From the NCBI GenBank assembly GCA_002311665.1, contig DBYX01000005.1:1-64000 (forward strand): 64,000 nt of DNA. Direction: 5' to 3'. The translations under genes were made by a program, and so were the position numbers. The stretch is from Lachnoclostridium sp. UBA1175. Lineage in GTDB: Bacteria > Bacillota > Clostridia > Lachnospirales > Lachnospiraceae. Shown here piece by piece: positions 16,360-26,000 of the stretch. Position 1 is the stretch's first letter. Each line of letters starts with the position of its first letter. The notes beneath the pieces were generated by a model. That model ran no database searches. It was given only the letters and a program-made list of their open reading frames with translations, and was not told the DNA's origin.

Positions 16360-16525
16360 GCGCGCTAAGCGAGAGTCGTTCTGCCGCAGGAGGCGGCGGG
16401 GTCGTACGATGAAATCTCGGGAACAAAGTTTCCGGAGATTTCGGAGGACGAGACCGGTAGCGGCCGTAGGCCGCGACAGAACGACCGAGCGCACGTACAC
16501 CGAGCGAACGAAAGTTCGCGAGGTT
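16359..16525 (+). other. Multi-stem structured element of unknown class
   Basis: A long-range stem (GTCGTTCTG near 16376 with CAGAACGAC near 16484) encloses a hairpin GAAATCTC/GAGATTTC (about 16410-16442) and GCGGCC-GTA-GGCCGC (about 16463-16477). A GCGAAC-GAAA-GTTCGC hairpin follows (about 16503-16518). I do not recognise the class; a structured RNA or a small mobile inverted-repeat element are both possible. Confidence 0.5.
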
Positions 16526-16617
16526 GTTTTCTTTACAATTCCTCTGAGGTAAGGGGAATCGGTCCGCTTCGGCGGCGGACGGAGGGGGAGCGCCCTGCGT
16601 CTTGTATCAGTAGCGAT

Positions 16618-16699
16618 GGGAAGCCGTGTTCCGGCGTGAGAGGATGCCAGTAAGCATCGACCGAACTTCCGGCGGAGGCCCGAGGCGGGCTTTCGTTTT
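16618..16699 (+). ncRNA. Candidate second riboswitch: three-way junction plus terminator
   Basis: GGGAAG/CTTCC (16618-16623 with 16666-16670) encloses hairpin GCCG-TGTT-CCGGC (16623-16635), linker GTGAGAG, and hairpin GATGC-CAGTAA-GCATC (16643-16658). Directly after it, GCCCG-AGG-CGGGC (16678-16690) followed by TTTCGTTTT is an intrinsic terminator. The arrangement is that of an aptamer with an expression platform, but the core sequence does not match a class I can name. Confidence 0.5.
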
Positions 16700-16754
16700 A
16701 TTACGGAGGCGTCGCTGCGAAAGCCGTCTCCGATATCTCAAAGGAGTGAGCTGT

Positions 16755-17330
16755 ATGAAAAACAAAAGTCTGTTCAAATTGGTCCTGGCGGGAATGTTCT
16801 GCGCCGTGGCCGTAGTGGGAAGTATGTTCTCATTCCCGGTGTTCGGGAGCAAGTGTGCGCCGGTGCAGCATCTGGTCAACGTGCTCTGCGGCGTGCTGCT
16901 CGGGCCGGTGTACGGCGTCGGGACCGCGTTCGTCGCGTCGCTGATCCGCAACCTGACCGGGCTGGGAACACTGCTCGCGTTCCCGGGAAGCATGATCGGT
17001 GCGCTTCTGTGCGGGCTTGCGTATAAGAAGTCGAAAAATGTGCCCCTGACGGTTGCGGGTGAGGTGATCGGAACGGGCGTGCTCGGCGGACTGTGCGCGT
17101 ATCCGATCGCGGTGCTGTTCATGGGAACCGACGCGTCGAAGGTCGCATTTTACGTATATATCGTACCGTTTTTGATCTCCACGGCTGTGGGAGCCGCGGT
17201 CGCGGGCGTCGTGGTTATGAGCCTGAAGAAGGCCGGGATGCTCCGCATAATGCAGGATACGGTGGAAGGTGACCGGCAGAGTGAGCCGGACAGCAGGAAG
17301 GAGAAGAGTCATGCCGGGGAAAATGCTTGA
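16755..17330 (+). CDS. thiW: ThiW, thiazole-precursor ECF transporter S component
   Basis: A 191-residue membrane protein with five to six helices. The substrate-binding family signature is clear: FSFPVFGSKCAPVQHLVNVLCGVLLGPVYGVGTAFVASLIRNLTGLGTLLAFPGSMIGALL. ThiW is the S component for hydroxyethylthiazole uptake and needs the shared ECF module encoded elsewhere. The start ATG 16755 has AAGGAGTGAG upstream; a longer frame would read through the structured leader. It is first in thiW-thiM-thiE-thiD-cytX, under the TPP riboswitch, and its 3' end overlaps thiM. Confidence 0.9.
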   Translation: MKNKSLFKLVLAGMFCAVAVVGSMFSFPVFGSKCAPVQHLVNVLCGVLLGPVYGVGTAFVASLIRNLTGLGTLLAFPGSMIGALLCGLAYKKSKNVPLTVAGEVIGTGVLGGLCAYPIAVLFMGTDASKVAFYVYIVPFLISTAVGAAVAGVVVMSLKKAGMLRIMQDTVEGDRQSEPDSRKEKSHAGENA

Positions 17331-18132
17331 GAATGTCAGGGCAACAAGGCCCCTGGTTCATAATATTACAAACTATGTGACGGTCAACGACTGCGCGAAC
17401 ATTCTGCTCGCGTGCGGCGGCTCGCCGATCATGGCGGACGACGCGAACGAGGTGGAGGAGATTACGGCGGTCTGCGGCGGTCTGAACATCAACATCGGCA
17501 CGCTGAATTCGCGCACGATCGAGGCGATGTTGATCGCAGGCAGGAAGGCCAATGAGCTCGGGCATCCGGTCGTGCTGGATCCGGTCGGCGCAGGGGCATC
17601 GAAGCTCCGCACCGAGACCGCGCTCCGGATCGTTCGGGAGGTTAAACTCGCGGTCATCCGCGGAAACATTTCCGAGATCAAGACGCTCGCCGCGGGCAGC
17701 GGGACCACGAAGGGTGTCGACGCCGACACGGCCGATGCCGTGACGGAGGAGACGCTCGAGCGGGCGGTCGCGTTCGCCAAGGCGACGGCGAAATCACTCG
17801 GGACGGTCATAGCGATCACCGGGGCGATCGACATCGTGACGGACGGCGAGAAGGCGTACTGCATCCGGAACGGACACCCGATGATGTCGACGATCACCGG
17901 CACGGGCTGCCAGCTCTCGGCGCTGACGGCGGCGTATGTCACGGCCAACCCGGAGCATCCGCTCGAGGCAGCGGCAGCGGCGGTGTGCTCGATGGGCCTC
18001 GCCGGAGAGATCGCTTTCCGGAGGCTGACCGAGGAGGACGGGAACTCGACCTACCGGAACTACATCATCGATGCGATTTTCCGCATGACGCCCGAGCAGC
18101 TTGAGGCCGGCGCAAAGTACGAGATCCGCTGA
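17311..18132 (+). CDS. thiM: Hydroxyethylthiazole kinase
   Basis: A 273-residue ribokinase-fold enzyme that phosphorylates 4-methyl-5-(2-hydroxyethyl)thiazole for thiamine salvage. Family marks: RPLVHNITNYVTVNDCANILLACGGSPIMADD at the N-terminus, VLDPVGAGAS, VIRGNISEI and MSTITGTGCQLSALTAAY with the catalytic Cys/anion-hole region. The start at 17311 lies 20 bases inside the end of thiW, with AAGGAG upstream, indicating translational coupling. Thiazole delivered by ThiW is the expected substrate. Confidence 0.95.
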   Translation: MPGKMLENVRATRPLVHNITNYVTVNDCANILLACGGSPIMADDANEVEEITAVCGGLNINIGTLNSRTIEAMLIAGRKANELGHPVVLDPVGAGASKLRTETALRIVREVKLAVIRGNISEIKTLAAGSGTTKGVDADTADAVTEETLERAVAFAKATAKSLGTVIAITGAIDIVTDGEKAYCIRNGHPMMSTITGTGCQLSALTAAYVTANPEHPLEAAAAAVCSMGLAGEIAFRRLTEEDGNSTYRNYIIDAIFRMTPEQLEAGAKYEIR

Positions 18133-18209
18133 GCGGGAGGCGGATCCGCGAGGATCCGATGAGCCCGAGGCAAAGCGAAGAGGGCTTCGGACAGTGAAAG
18201 GACAGACCC

Positions 18210-18851
18210 ATGAAATGTGACAGAAAGACGATGCTTCTCTACGCGGTCACGGACCGCGCGTGGACGGGTGAGCAGACATTATACGAGCAGGTGGAGGCGG
18301 CGCTCAAGGGCGGAGCAACCTGTGTGCAGCTGCGGGAGAAGGATATGCCGGAGGAGGAATTTTGCGCGGAAGCGATCGAGATCGCGGAGCTGTGCAGAAG
18401 CTACGGCGTTCCGTTTTTCGTCAACGACAACGTGGACATTGCGATCGCATGCCACGCGGACGGCGTCCACGTGGGACAGGACGATATGGCTGCGGCAAAG
18501 GTGCGCGAGCGCGTCGGCGAGGATATGATGATCGGCGTCTCCGCGCACACCGTGGAGGAGGCGATCGAGGCGGTGCGCAACGGCGCGGATTGCCTCGGCG
18601 TCGGCGCGATGTTCTCGACCTCGACGAAGACCGATGTCGATGTGCTCCCGAAGGAGACGCTCAAGGCGATCTGCGATGCGGTCGATGTGCCGGTTGTCGC
18701 GATCGGAGGCATCGGGAAGGGCAATATGCGCGAGTTCGCGGGCACGGGCGTGGACGGATTTGCCCTCGTCAGCGCGATCTTCGGTGCGGATGACATCGAG
18801 GAAGCCTGCCGGGAGCTCCGGCAGATCGCGGAGGAAACCGTGGGGGAGTGA
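18210..18851 (+). CDS. thiE: Thiamine-phosphate synthase
   Basis: A 213-residue TIM-barrel enzyme joining HMP pyrophosphate and thiazole phosphate. Diagnostic motifs: LYAVTDRAW, GATCVQLREKDM, FFVNDNVDIAIACHADGVHVGQDDM, IGVSAHTVEEA, GVGAMFSTSTKTD and VAIGGIGKGN. The length is normal for the family. It is 77 bases after thiM; the gap holds a small GGATCC-GCGA-GGATCC hairpin. A 123-base gap to thiD has no terminator that I can see. Confidence 0.95.
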   Translation: MKCDRKTMLLYAVTDRAWTGEQTLYEQVEAALKGGATCVQLREKDMPEEEFCAEAIEIAELCRSYGVPFFVNDNVDIAIACHADGVHVGQDDMAAAKVRERVGEDMMIGVSAHTVEEAIEAVRNGADCLGVGAMFSTSTKTDVDVLPKETLKAICDAVDVPVVAIGGIGKGNMREFAGTGVDGFALVSAIFGADDIEEACRELRQIAEETVGE

Positions 18852-18974
18852 ACCCGTTTTCCGAAAAATGATATCACTGCGGCACACCGGGGGCACCACC
18901 TTGTGTCGCTTCGGGGAGCGCGGCGACGCGCGATCCGTGATAAAACAATGCTGAAGAAAAAGGAGTGTGACACA

Positions 18975-19787
18975 ATGAAGATGAAGACAGCATTGACCGT
19001 TGCGGGCAGCGACTGCAGCGGAGGCGCCGGGATTCAGGCCGATCTGAAGACGATGACCATGAACGGTGTGTACGCGATGAGTGCGATCACCGCACTGACT
19101 GCGCAGAACACGACCGGCGTTCGTTCAATCCGGGAGACTGACCCGGAATTTCTGGGTGAGCAGATCGATATGATCTTCGAGGACATCCGCCCCGACGCGG
19201 TGAAGATCGGCATGGTCTCCTCTACGGAGCTGATCCGCGTGATCGCGGCGAAGCTTCGCGAGTATAAGGCGGAAAATGTCGTCGTCGACCCTGTGATGGT
19301 GGCGACTTCCGGTTCCGTTCTTCTGAAGAGTGACGCGGTGGAGACGCTGACGAAGGAGCTGCTTCCGCTCGCGACCGTGACGACGCCGAACATTCCCGAG
19401 GGGGAGATCCTCTCCGGGATGAAGATCGTGACGGCCGACGATATGGAGAAGGCGGCCCGCCTGATCGGCGACACGTACCACTGCGCGGTCCTGATGAAGG
19501 GCGGCCACAATATCAATGACGCGAACGACCTGCTGTACGCGGACGGGAAGATGACCTGGTTCAACGGCAAGCGCATCGACAACCCGAACACGCACGGCAC
19601 GGGCTGCACGCTCTCGAGCGCGATCGCGGCCAACCTGGCCAAGGGTTTTGCGCTTCCCGAGGCGGTGAAGCGGGCGAAGGCATACATCTCCGACGCTCTT
19701 TCGGCGATGCTTGATCTGGGCAAGGGTTCCGGCCCGATGGCGCACGGATTTGCCCTGACCGGTGAGTACGCGAAGGAGGCGGAGTGA
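18975..19787 (+). CDS. thiD: Hydroxymethylpyrimidine/phosphomethylpyrimidine kinase
   Basis: A 270-residue kinase making HMP pyrophosphate. Motifs: ALTVAGSDCSGGAGIQADLKTM, GVYAMSAITALTAQNTTGV, DAVKIGMVSS, VVDPVMVATSGS, VLMKGGH and NTHGTGCTLSSAIAANLAKG, covering the substrate and ATP sites. ATG 18975 is chosen because AAAAAGGAGTG precedes it; upstream codons do not match the family. It shares one base (TGATG) with cytX. Confidence 0.95.
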   Translation: MKMKTALTVAGSDCSGGAGIQADLKTMTMNGVYAMSAITALTAQNTTGVRSIRETDPEFLGEQIDMIFEDIRPDAVKIGMVSSTELIRVIAAKLREYKAENVVVDPVMVATSGSVLLKSDAVETLTKELLPLATVTTPNIPEGEILSGMKIVTADDMEKAARLIGDTYHCAVLMKGGHNINDANDLLYADGKMTWFNGKRIDNPNTHGTGCTLSSAIAANLAKGFALPEAVKRAKAYISDALSAMLDLGKGSGPMAHGFALTGEYAKEAE

Positions 19788-20974
19788 TGAGTGAGAAACG
19801 CACTTCCGTTTTCGAGAACGGATTGATCTGGTTCGGAGCGGCGGTCTCCATCGCGGAGATCCTGACCGGTACTTATTTTGCGCCGCTCGGTTTTAAAAAC
19901 GGCCTTCTGGCGATCCTCATCGGCCACGTGATCGGCTGTGTCATGCTGTTCTTCGCCGGCCTGATCGGCGGCAAAGTCCGCGAGAGCTCGATGGAGATCG
20001 CGAAGATGAGCTTCGGCTCGAAGGGCGGACTTCTGTTCTCCGTCCTCAACATTGTTCAGCTGGTCGGCTGGACGGCGATCATGATCTACGACGGCGCGGG
20101 CGCCGCAGGCGGGATCTGGGGCGAGAAGATCAAATGGGTGTGGTGCCTTGTGATCGGCGGCCTGATCATCCTTTGGATCTTCATCGGCATCAAGAACCTC
20201 GGCAAGGTGAACACGGTCGCGATGTCGGCGTTGTTCATCCTGACCGTGATCCTCAGCTTCGTCATCTTCGGCGACGGTATCATTCACGAGGTGGCCGACG
20301 AAGCTATGAGCTTCGGCGCGGCTGTGGAGCTGTCGGTTGCGATGCCTCTGTCGTGGCTCCCGCTGATCAGTGACTACACCCGCGACGCGGAGAAACCGGT
20401 GCGCGCGACGGCGGTCAGCGCGATCGTCTACGGCATCATCAGCTGCTGGATGTACGTGATTGGTATGGGCTCCTCCATCTTCACGGCGGAGTCGGATATC
20501 GCACAGATCGTGGTGAAGGCCGGACTCGGTATCGTCGGACTTCTGATCATCGTTTTTTCCACGGTTACGACAACCTTCCTCGACGCTTACTCGGCCGGTG
20601 TATCGAGCGAGTCGGTCTCGAAGAAGCTCAACTGCCGTTTCGTCGGTATCGGTGTGACCGTGATCGGCACGGTCGGCGCGATCCTGTTCCCGATGGATGA
20701 CATCACGGATTTCCTGTACTTCATCGGCTCTGTCTTTGCGCCGATGATCGCGGTGCAGATCGCTGATTTCTTCATCCTCAAACGCGAGGGAACGAAGAAG
20801 TCGTTCGACTGGCTCAACCTGATCATCTGGGCAATCGGTTTCGTCGTGTACCGCCTTCTCATGAAGGCTGACATCCCCGTCGGCAACACGCTGCCGGATA
20901 TGGCGATCACTATGGTTCTGTGTGTCGTGTCGGGACTGGCGCTTCGCAGGGGCAAGGCTGAGAAAACGGCCTGA
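19787..20974 (+). CDS. cytX: CytX, hydroxymethylpyrimidine permease
   Basis: A 395-residue NCS1-family (nucleobase:cation symporter) protein with about 12 membrane helices. The N-terminus SVFENGLIWFGAAVSIAEILTGTYFAPLGF and the PLSWLPLISDYTRDAEKP segment are typical of CytX, the HMP transporter found in thiamine operons. Its position after thiD supports HMP salvage. The operon has no thiC or thiG, so the cell probably salvages both thiamine halves. A strong terminator follows. Confidence 0.92.
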   Translation: MSEKRTSVFENGLIWFGAAVSIAEILTGTYFAPLGFKNGLLAILIGHVIGCVMLFFAGLIGGKVRESSMEIAKMSFGSKGGLLFSVLNIVQLVGWTAIMIYDGAGAAGGIWGEKIKWVWCLVIGGLIILWIFIGIKNLGKVNTVAMSALFILTVILSFVIFGDGIIHEVADEAMSFGAAVELSVAMPLSWLPLISDYTRDAEKPVRATAVSAIVYGIISCWMYVIGMGSSIFTAESDIAQIVVKAGLGIVGLLIIVFSTVTTTFLDAYSAGVSSESVSKKLNCRFVGIGVTVIGTVGAILFPMDDITDFLYFIGSVFAPMIAVQIADFFILKREGTKKSFDWLNLIIWAIGFVVYRLLMKADIPVGNTLPDMAITMVLCVVSGLALRRGKAEKTA

Positions 20975-20997
20975 ATTATCCGAATAAACGGGAACTT

Positions 20998-21026
20998 ACG
21001 GCGGGGGAGCACCCCGCCGTTTTTTG
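20998..21026 (+). terminator. Terminator of the thi operon
   Basis: ACGGCGGGG (20998-21006), loop GAGCA, CCCCGCCGT (21012-21020), then six T. Confidence 0.92.
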
Positions 21027-21059
21027 CGGGCATTTTCCGCAGGAATGAAAATCACGGGA

Positions 21060-21088
21060 TTGTGACACCTGCGCCGATGTGGTACAAT
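21060..21088 (+). promoter_or_regulatory. Promoter of the YD/DHH/TIR cluster
   Basis: TTGTGA (21060-21065), 17 bases, TACAAT (21083-21088). It precedes a closely spaced same-strand gene set running to 26185. Confidence 0.65.
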
Positions 21089-21124
21089 AACAAGACAGCT
21101 ATGGGGGACGCAGGAGGAAAACCG

Positions 21125-21445
21125 ATGAACAGCAAACGAAAGATTAGGATCGCGCTTCTCTGTGTCAGTGCGCTGGTGCTCGCGGCCTGGGGAGTGCTGA
21201 TGGTTATCTTCTTCGGCGGATCGAAGGATAACGACAAAAAGAAGAACAATGAGAGCGACGGAACATACTACCGGTACGACGAATCGGGCAATCTGATCCG
21301 CGAGTGGGATGCGTCGGATGAGGAAGAATACACGAGCTATCAGTACGAAGCTGTCCGCCTGACTGCGAAACAGCTCGCGGAGAGCCGCAAGTTTTACACG
21401 GACGATCCCGGGAAAATGAAAAGAATAACGGTATACAGGACATAG
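21125..21445 (+). CDS. Small membrane-anchored protein with YD-like motif
   Basis: A 106-residue protein: positively charged start, one membrane helix (residues 7-28, IALLCVSALVLAAWGVLMVIFF), then a charged extracellular part with TYYRYDESGNLIREWDAS, an RHS/YD-type motif. The anchor and YD style match the 452-residue protein at 2526, so it looks like a truncated paralog. ATG 21125 follows AGGAGG. The DHH gene starts 20 bases downstream, suggesting co-expression. The function is unknown. Confidence 0.7.
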   Translation: MNSKRKIRIALLCVSALVLAAWGVLMVIFFGGSKDNDKKKNNESDGTYYRYDESGNLIREWDASDEEEYTSYQYEAVRLTAKQLAESRKFYTDDPGKMKRITVYRT

Positions 21446-21465
21446 GTGAGAGGAACGGAGAGACT

Positions 21466-23004
21466 ATGGAAATGAAATCTGCAGGGAACGATACTTCACT
21501 GAGACTGTCGGATCTGACGCGGTTTGACGGGATCGTCATCCAGTGTCACGACAATCCGGATGCCGACGCTCTGGCGAGCGGCTTCGCGCTTCGCTGGTAT
21601 CTCGGACGGATGGGCGTACAGGCGCGGTTTGTGTACAGCGGATCGCACCCGATCACGAAGAGCAACCTGATCCTGATGAACGAGAATCTCGGGATCGGCT
21701 GCGAGCATGTGCAGAACATTGAGCCCGCGGGTCTGCTGATCACGGTGGACTGCCAGTACGGCGAGAGCAATGTCACCGCTCTGCCCGCCGCTCAGGTGGC
21801 GGTCATCGACCATCACCAGGTGTCCGGCACGCTCCCCGCGATGAGCGAAGTGAGGAGCAACTACGGATCGTGCTCCACCGTGCTGTACGAGATGCTCCGC
21901 GCGGAGGGGATCGACATCAACGAGGACAGGAATATCGCGACCGCTCTGTATTACGGGCTGATGACGGACACGGCGGATTTCACGGAGATCTCCCACCCGA
22001 GCGACCGTGACCTGCGCGACATCGCGAGCTTCAACAAGTCCTTCATCACGCTGTTCCGGAATTCCAACCTCTCCATCGAGGAGCTGCGGATCGCCGGCGA
22101 CGCGCTGAAGAATACGATCGTGAACGAGGAGCGTGCCTACGGGATCGTCGAGGCGGGCCCGTGCGACTCCAACATTCTCGGCATCATCAGCGATATGTTC
22201 CTGGAGGTGGACGGGGTTCAGAGCTGTATCGTGTACAACATCCTTCCGGCCGGCGTAAAATTCTCCGTGCGCAGCTGCGTGAAGGAGGTCAAGGCCTGTG
22301 AGCTCGCGGCGTTCCTCGCCGAGCACCTCGGCGGTGGCGGCGGCCATCTGGTCAAGGCCGGTGGCTTTCTGAAGAGGGATCTTCTGGTAAAGGCCGGAGT
22401 GGAATACGAGAAGGAGGCTGTCAGCAGTTTCATCGCGTCGAGGATGAACGAGTATTTCGACTCCACGACGATCCTCTACGCGGGCGAGTACACGCCGGAT
22501 CTGTCCGAATTCGGCCGTTACCGCAAGAAAATGTTCGCGGTCGGCTACGTCAGGGCGGCGGATTTTGCGGAGCCCGGGCGTGAGGTTGCGATCCGCACAC
22601 TGGAGGGTGATGTCGACGTGACCGTCACGGAGGATCTGTTCATCATTCTCAACGTGAACGGCGAGATCTACCCGATCCGCGAGAGCAAATTCGCGCGCTC
22701 GTACCGCGTCACCGACGACCCGTATGTCTATCCGGGCGAGTATCCGCCCAACGTCATCGACAACGGGAACGGGGAGCGGATCCCGCTGCTGCCGTTCGCG
22801 CGGAGCTGCGTCTCGGTGGGCGGCGACGGCATATACGCGAAGGAGATCACCGGCAGAATGAAGGTGTTTACCGTGTGGGACGCCGAAAAATACTATCTCG
22901 GCAGGAAGGGCGACTTCCTCGCCGTCCGGACGGACGATCCGACGGACTTCTATGTCATCGAGAAGGGGATCTTCGCGAAGACGTACGAGCGGTTCGAGGG
23001 TTGA
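21466..23004 (+). CDS. DHH-family phosphoesterase with PGDYG-like C-terminus
   Basis: A 512-residue cytoplasmic protein. The DHH domain has CHDNPDADALASG (metal-binding motif I, about residues 26-38), LITVDCQYGE and VAVIDHHQVSG (the DHH motif), then LMTDTADFTE; the DHHA1 motif is LGGGGGHLVKAGG near residue 290. This is the NrnA/GdpP-type layout, enzymes that cut nanoRNA, pAp or cyclic dinucleotides. After about residue 345 a separate region ends in YYLGRKGDFLAVRTDDPTDF and YVIEKGIFAKTYERF, which resembles the PGDYG domain. It is 61 bases upstream of the TIR gene. The substrate is unknown. Confidence 0.82.
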   Translation: MEMKSAGNDTSLRLSDLTRFDGIVIQCHDNPDADALASGFALRWYLGRMGVQARFVYSGSHPITKSNLILMNENLGIGCEHVQNIEPAGLLITVDCQYGESNVTALPAAQVAVIDHHQVSGTLPAMSEVRSNYGSCSTVLYEMLRAEGIDINEDRNIATALYYGLMTDTADFTEISHPSDRDLRDIASFNKSFITLFRNSNLSIEELRIAGDALKNTIVNEERAYGIVEAGPCDSNILGIISDMFLEVDGVQSCIVYNILPAGVKFSVRSCVKEVKACELAAFLAEHLGGGGGHLVKAGGFLKRDLLVKAGVEYEKEAVSSFIASRMNEYFDSTTILYAGEYTPDLSEFGRYRKKMFAVGYVRAADFAEPGREVAIRTLEGDVDVTVTEDLFIILNVNGEIYPIRESKFARSYRVTDDPYVYPGEYPPNVIDNGNGERIPLLPFARSCVSVGGDGIYAKEITGRMKVFTVWDAEKYYLGRKGDFLAVRTDDPTDFYVIEKGIFAKTYERFEG

Positions 23005-23065
23005 AATAACGGTCGAGGGATGACCGTCGCAAAATAACGCAGATGCGACATAATGAGGGACAAAG

Positions 23066-26000
23066 ATGATTTACGATGCTTTTATCAGTTATCGGCACAC
23101 GCCGCTTGATATGGAGTTCGCGAAGAAGGTGCACACAGCGCTGGAGACATACCGCGTGCCCGCCTCGGTGCGGAAGAAGACGGGCAAGAAGAGGATCGAC
23201 CGCGTGTTCCGAGACCAGGAAGAACTGCCGATCGGCAGCAACCTCAACGACAACATTACGACGGCTCTGCGCGAGTCGGAGTTTCTGATCGTCATCTGCT
23301 CCCCGGAGACACCCGGTTCCTACTGGGTCGCGAAGGAGATCGAGACGTTCATCGCGCTCCACGACAGGCAGCACGTGCTCGCGGTGCTTGTGGACGGCGA
23401 GCCGGATCAGAGTTTTCCGCCGCTTCTGCTGACCGACGAGAGCGGGAGGCCCATCGAGCCGCTTGCCGCGGATGTGCGCGGTGCGACCCCCAAGGAGAGA
23501 AACAAGAAATTCAAGTCCGAGCTTCTGCGCCTCGCCGCGCCGCTGCTCGGCTGCACATACGATGACCTCAGACAGCGCCACCGCGAGCGGATCCTGCGGC
23601 GGAACATCATGATCGGCGCCGTCGCGGCGGGGGTCATCGCAGTCGCGGGTGCGGCGTTCGGTATATACAATGCGCGTGTCGCCGACCGGATGAAGAAACT
23701 CGCGGACGAGAAGGCCGTCCTTGCGGAGGAGAAATCGGTCCTCGCGGACGACAAATCCAAACTCGCCGACGAGAAGACGAAGCTGGCCGACGAGATGACG
23801 GTCCTGGCGGACGAGAAGACGAAACTGGCCGACAAGATCCTGGTCGAGTACCGGGAGAAGCAGGAGAACCAGTCCCGCTTCTACGCCGAGCAGGCGATGC
23901 TGCTGCTGGAGGAGGGAAACCGCGAGGATGCGGTGCTCATCGCCGCGGCGGCGCTCCCCTCGGAGGACAATGACCGGCCTTACGTCGCGGAGGCGGAGTA
24001 TGCTCTCTCCGCGGCGCTTCACGCGTACGACAGCGGGACACAGCTCGCGTACGACCGCCTTCTCCACCACGACTACATCGTACGCGACACGGAGCTCGAC
24101 AAAAACGCGAGGTATCTCACGTCCGTCGACCGCGGAAACACGGTGTATGTGTGGGATTGCAAGAGCTGGGAACTGCTTCTGAAGATCCCGCCCACGGTGT
24201 CGGACAACAATTATCTCTCCAAGGTGATCGCGGCGATGGCTGACGAGAACGGCCTAGTCATCGTGAACGGAACCTATGTGGTCCGCTATGACTTCTCTGG
24301 CCGGGAGACCGCGCGCTATGACTTCGACCGCGTGATCACGGGTTGCCGGTTTGGCGCGGATATTGACACGGTGTTCTGCTGCTCGGACAATACGCTCTGG
24401 GTCATCTCTCTCCAGGATCTCGCGCCGCGGACGGTGATCCGCAACGACGCGAAGGATTTTTCGTCGCTCACGAACTGCCTTTCGCCGGACGGAAAATGGT
24501 TCGCGCAGACGCATCACACGCCGGACGGGGGACCTGCCCGCGTCACCGTCGTCGACCTGACGTCGCTCAGCTACGTGACGACCGCAGTGTCGGAGCAGTA
24601 CATTCTCAATATGACGATCACGGACAGCGGCAACGTCGCGGTTGTCAGCACAAACTCGGAGTTTTACGCGCATATGGATGCGCTGACTCTCGATCTGGTG
24701 CGCGCCGTCGACGGGGAGGTGCTGTACAGCAAGGCCGTTCCCCGGAGCATATGGGACCTCGCGGGGTTCTCCCTTCTGGTGACATCGCATTCCTACGCGG
24801 ACCGGAGCGACATCATCATCGTGGCCGACGTCGACGCATATTCCGTGGATGAGCAAAGCGGCGAGGTCGTGGCGCATTTTTCGCTGAACGGGCTGGCGGT
24901 ATCGCTGGCGCCCGTGCCGTCCTCGAGCACGATGTTCGTCGCCTGCAGAAACGGCGACATTATGACGGTCAGCACGGAGAACGGCAGGGTGTTCACCGAC
25001 CGGACGATCTCCACGAACGAGTACACGGAAGATATGAAACTTCTGAACAGCGGTGTTGTGCTGCGCAGACTGTCCTCCGACTGCCTCGCGGTTATGAAAT
25101 ACCACAAGGCGGAGGGCATCACGGAGGCGCCCAAACTTCCGTCGGACTGCTTCGGCCTCGGGACCGCGCCCTCGGGGGAGTACTATGTTCTGGATGACCG
25201 ATACAGTCTCGGGACGTACTATTTCTGCGACCGGAACGGGGACATCATCTACACCGTGCAGGAGGAGTCAAGCACGATCGCGACGGGATTTTTCGGTGAC
25301 CTGTTCGTCATCGCGTGGTACGATCACTTCAGCATCATCGATCCGGTGAACGGAACCGCCCGTCAGATCACCTACAAGGACACGGGAGCGGACCCGTCCT
25401 ACCTCGGAGGCTGCCTCGGGAACGGAGGCCGTCTTCTTGCGCTGCGGGGGACTTACGGTCTGGCCGTCATCGATCTCGGTGAGGAACGTTGCATCTACCT
25501 GGACAAAGAGTTCCGGTCGGTCGGCCTGATCGCACTGAGCGGGGACGGGAGCAAGATTTTGATCATGCGCAACGGCGAGCCGCTCATCATCCGGGATATT
25601 GTGACCGGGGAGACGACGGCACCGGCGGAGAAGGAAGCGTACCGCCAGGTGTCCGACTGCAACATACTCACGTATGTCGTGTGCGACGCAAGCGGACGAT
25701 ACGCGGCGATGGCCTGTGCGGACGGCAATGTGCGCATCTTCGAAATTGCCTCAGGCGCCACGGTGCGGACGATCCCGCTGATGGTGCAGTCGGTCTGCTT
25801 CATCGGATTTTCCGCGGACGCGAAGCGCATCATCCTGCAGGGCGATGATTTCCTCGTGAAGGTTTACGATATCGCCGACGGCACCTGCATAAACCGCTTC
25901 GACGCCCCCGCATCGATCGAGTATCTGGTCGAGGACGGGGATATCATCGCACTCTGCGACAATGTAACGGTGAGCCTTTTGAACGCGGAGAGCTTCGGAC

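Noticed and set aside
16601..16680. Cobalamin or second TPP riboswitch
   Set aside because: GGGAAGCC and TGAGAG are reminiscent, but the ACCTGAT and GCCACTG core blocks of these classes are absent.
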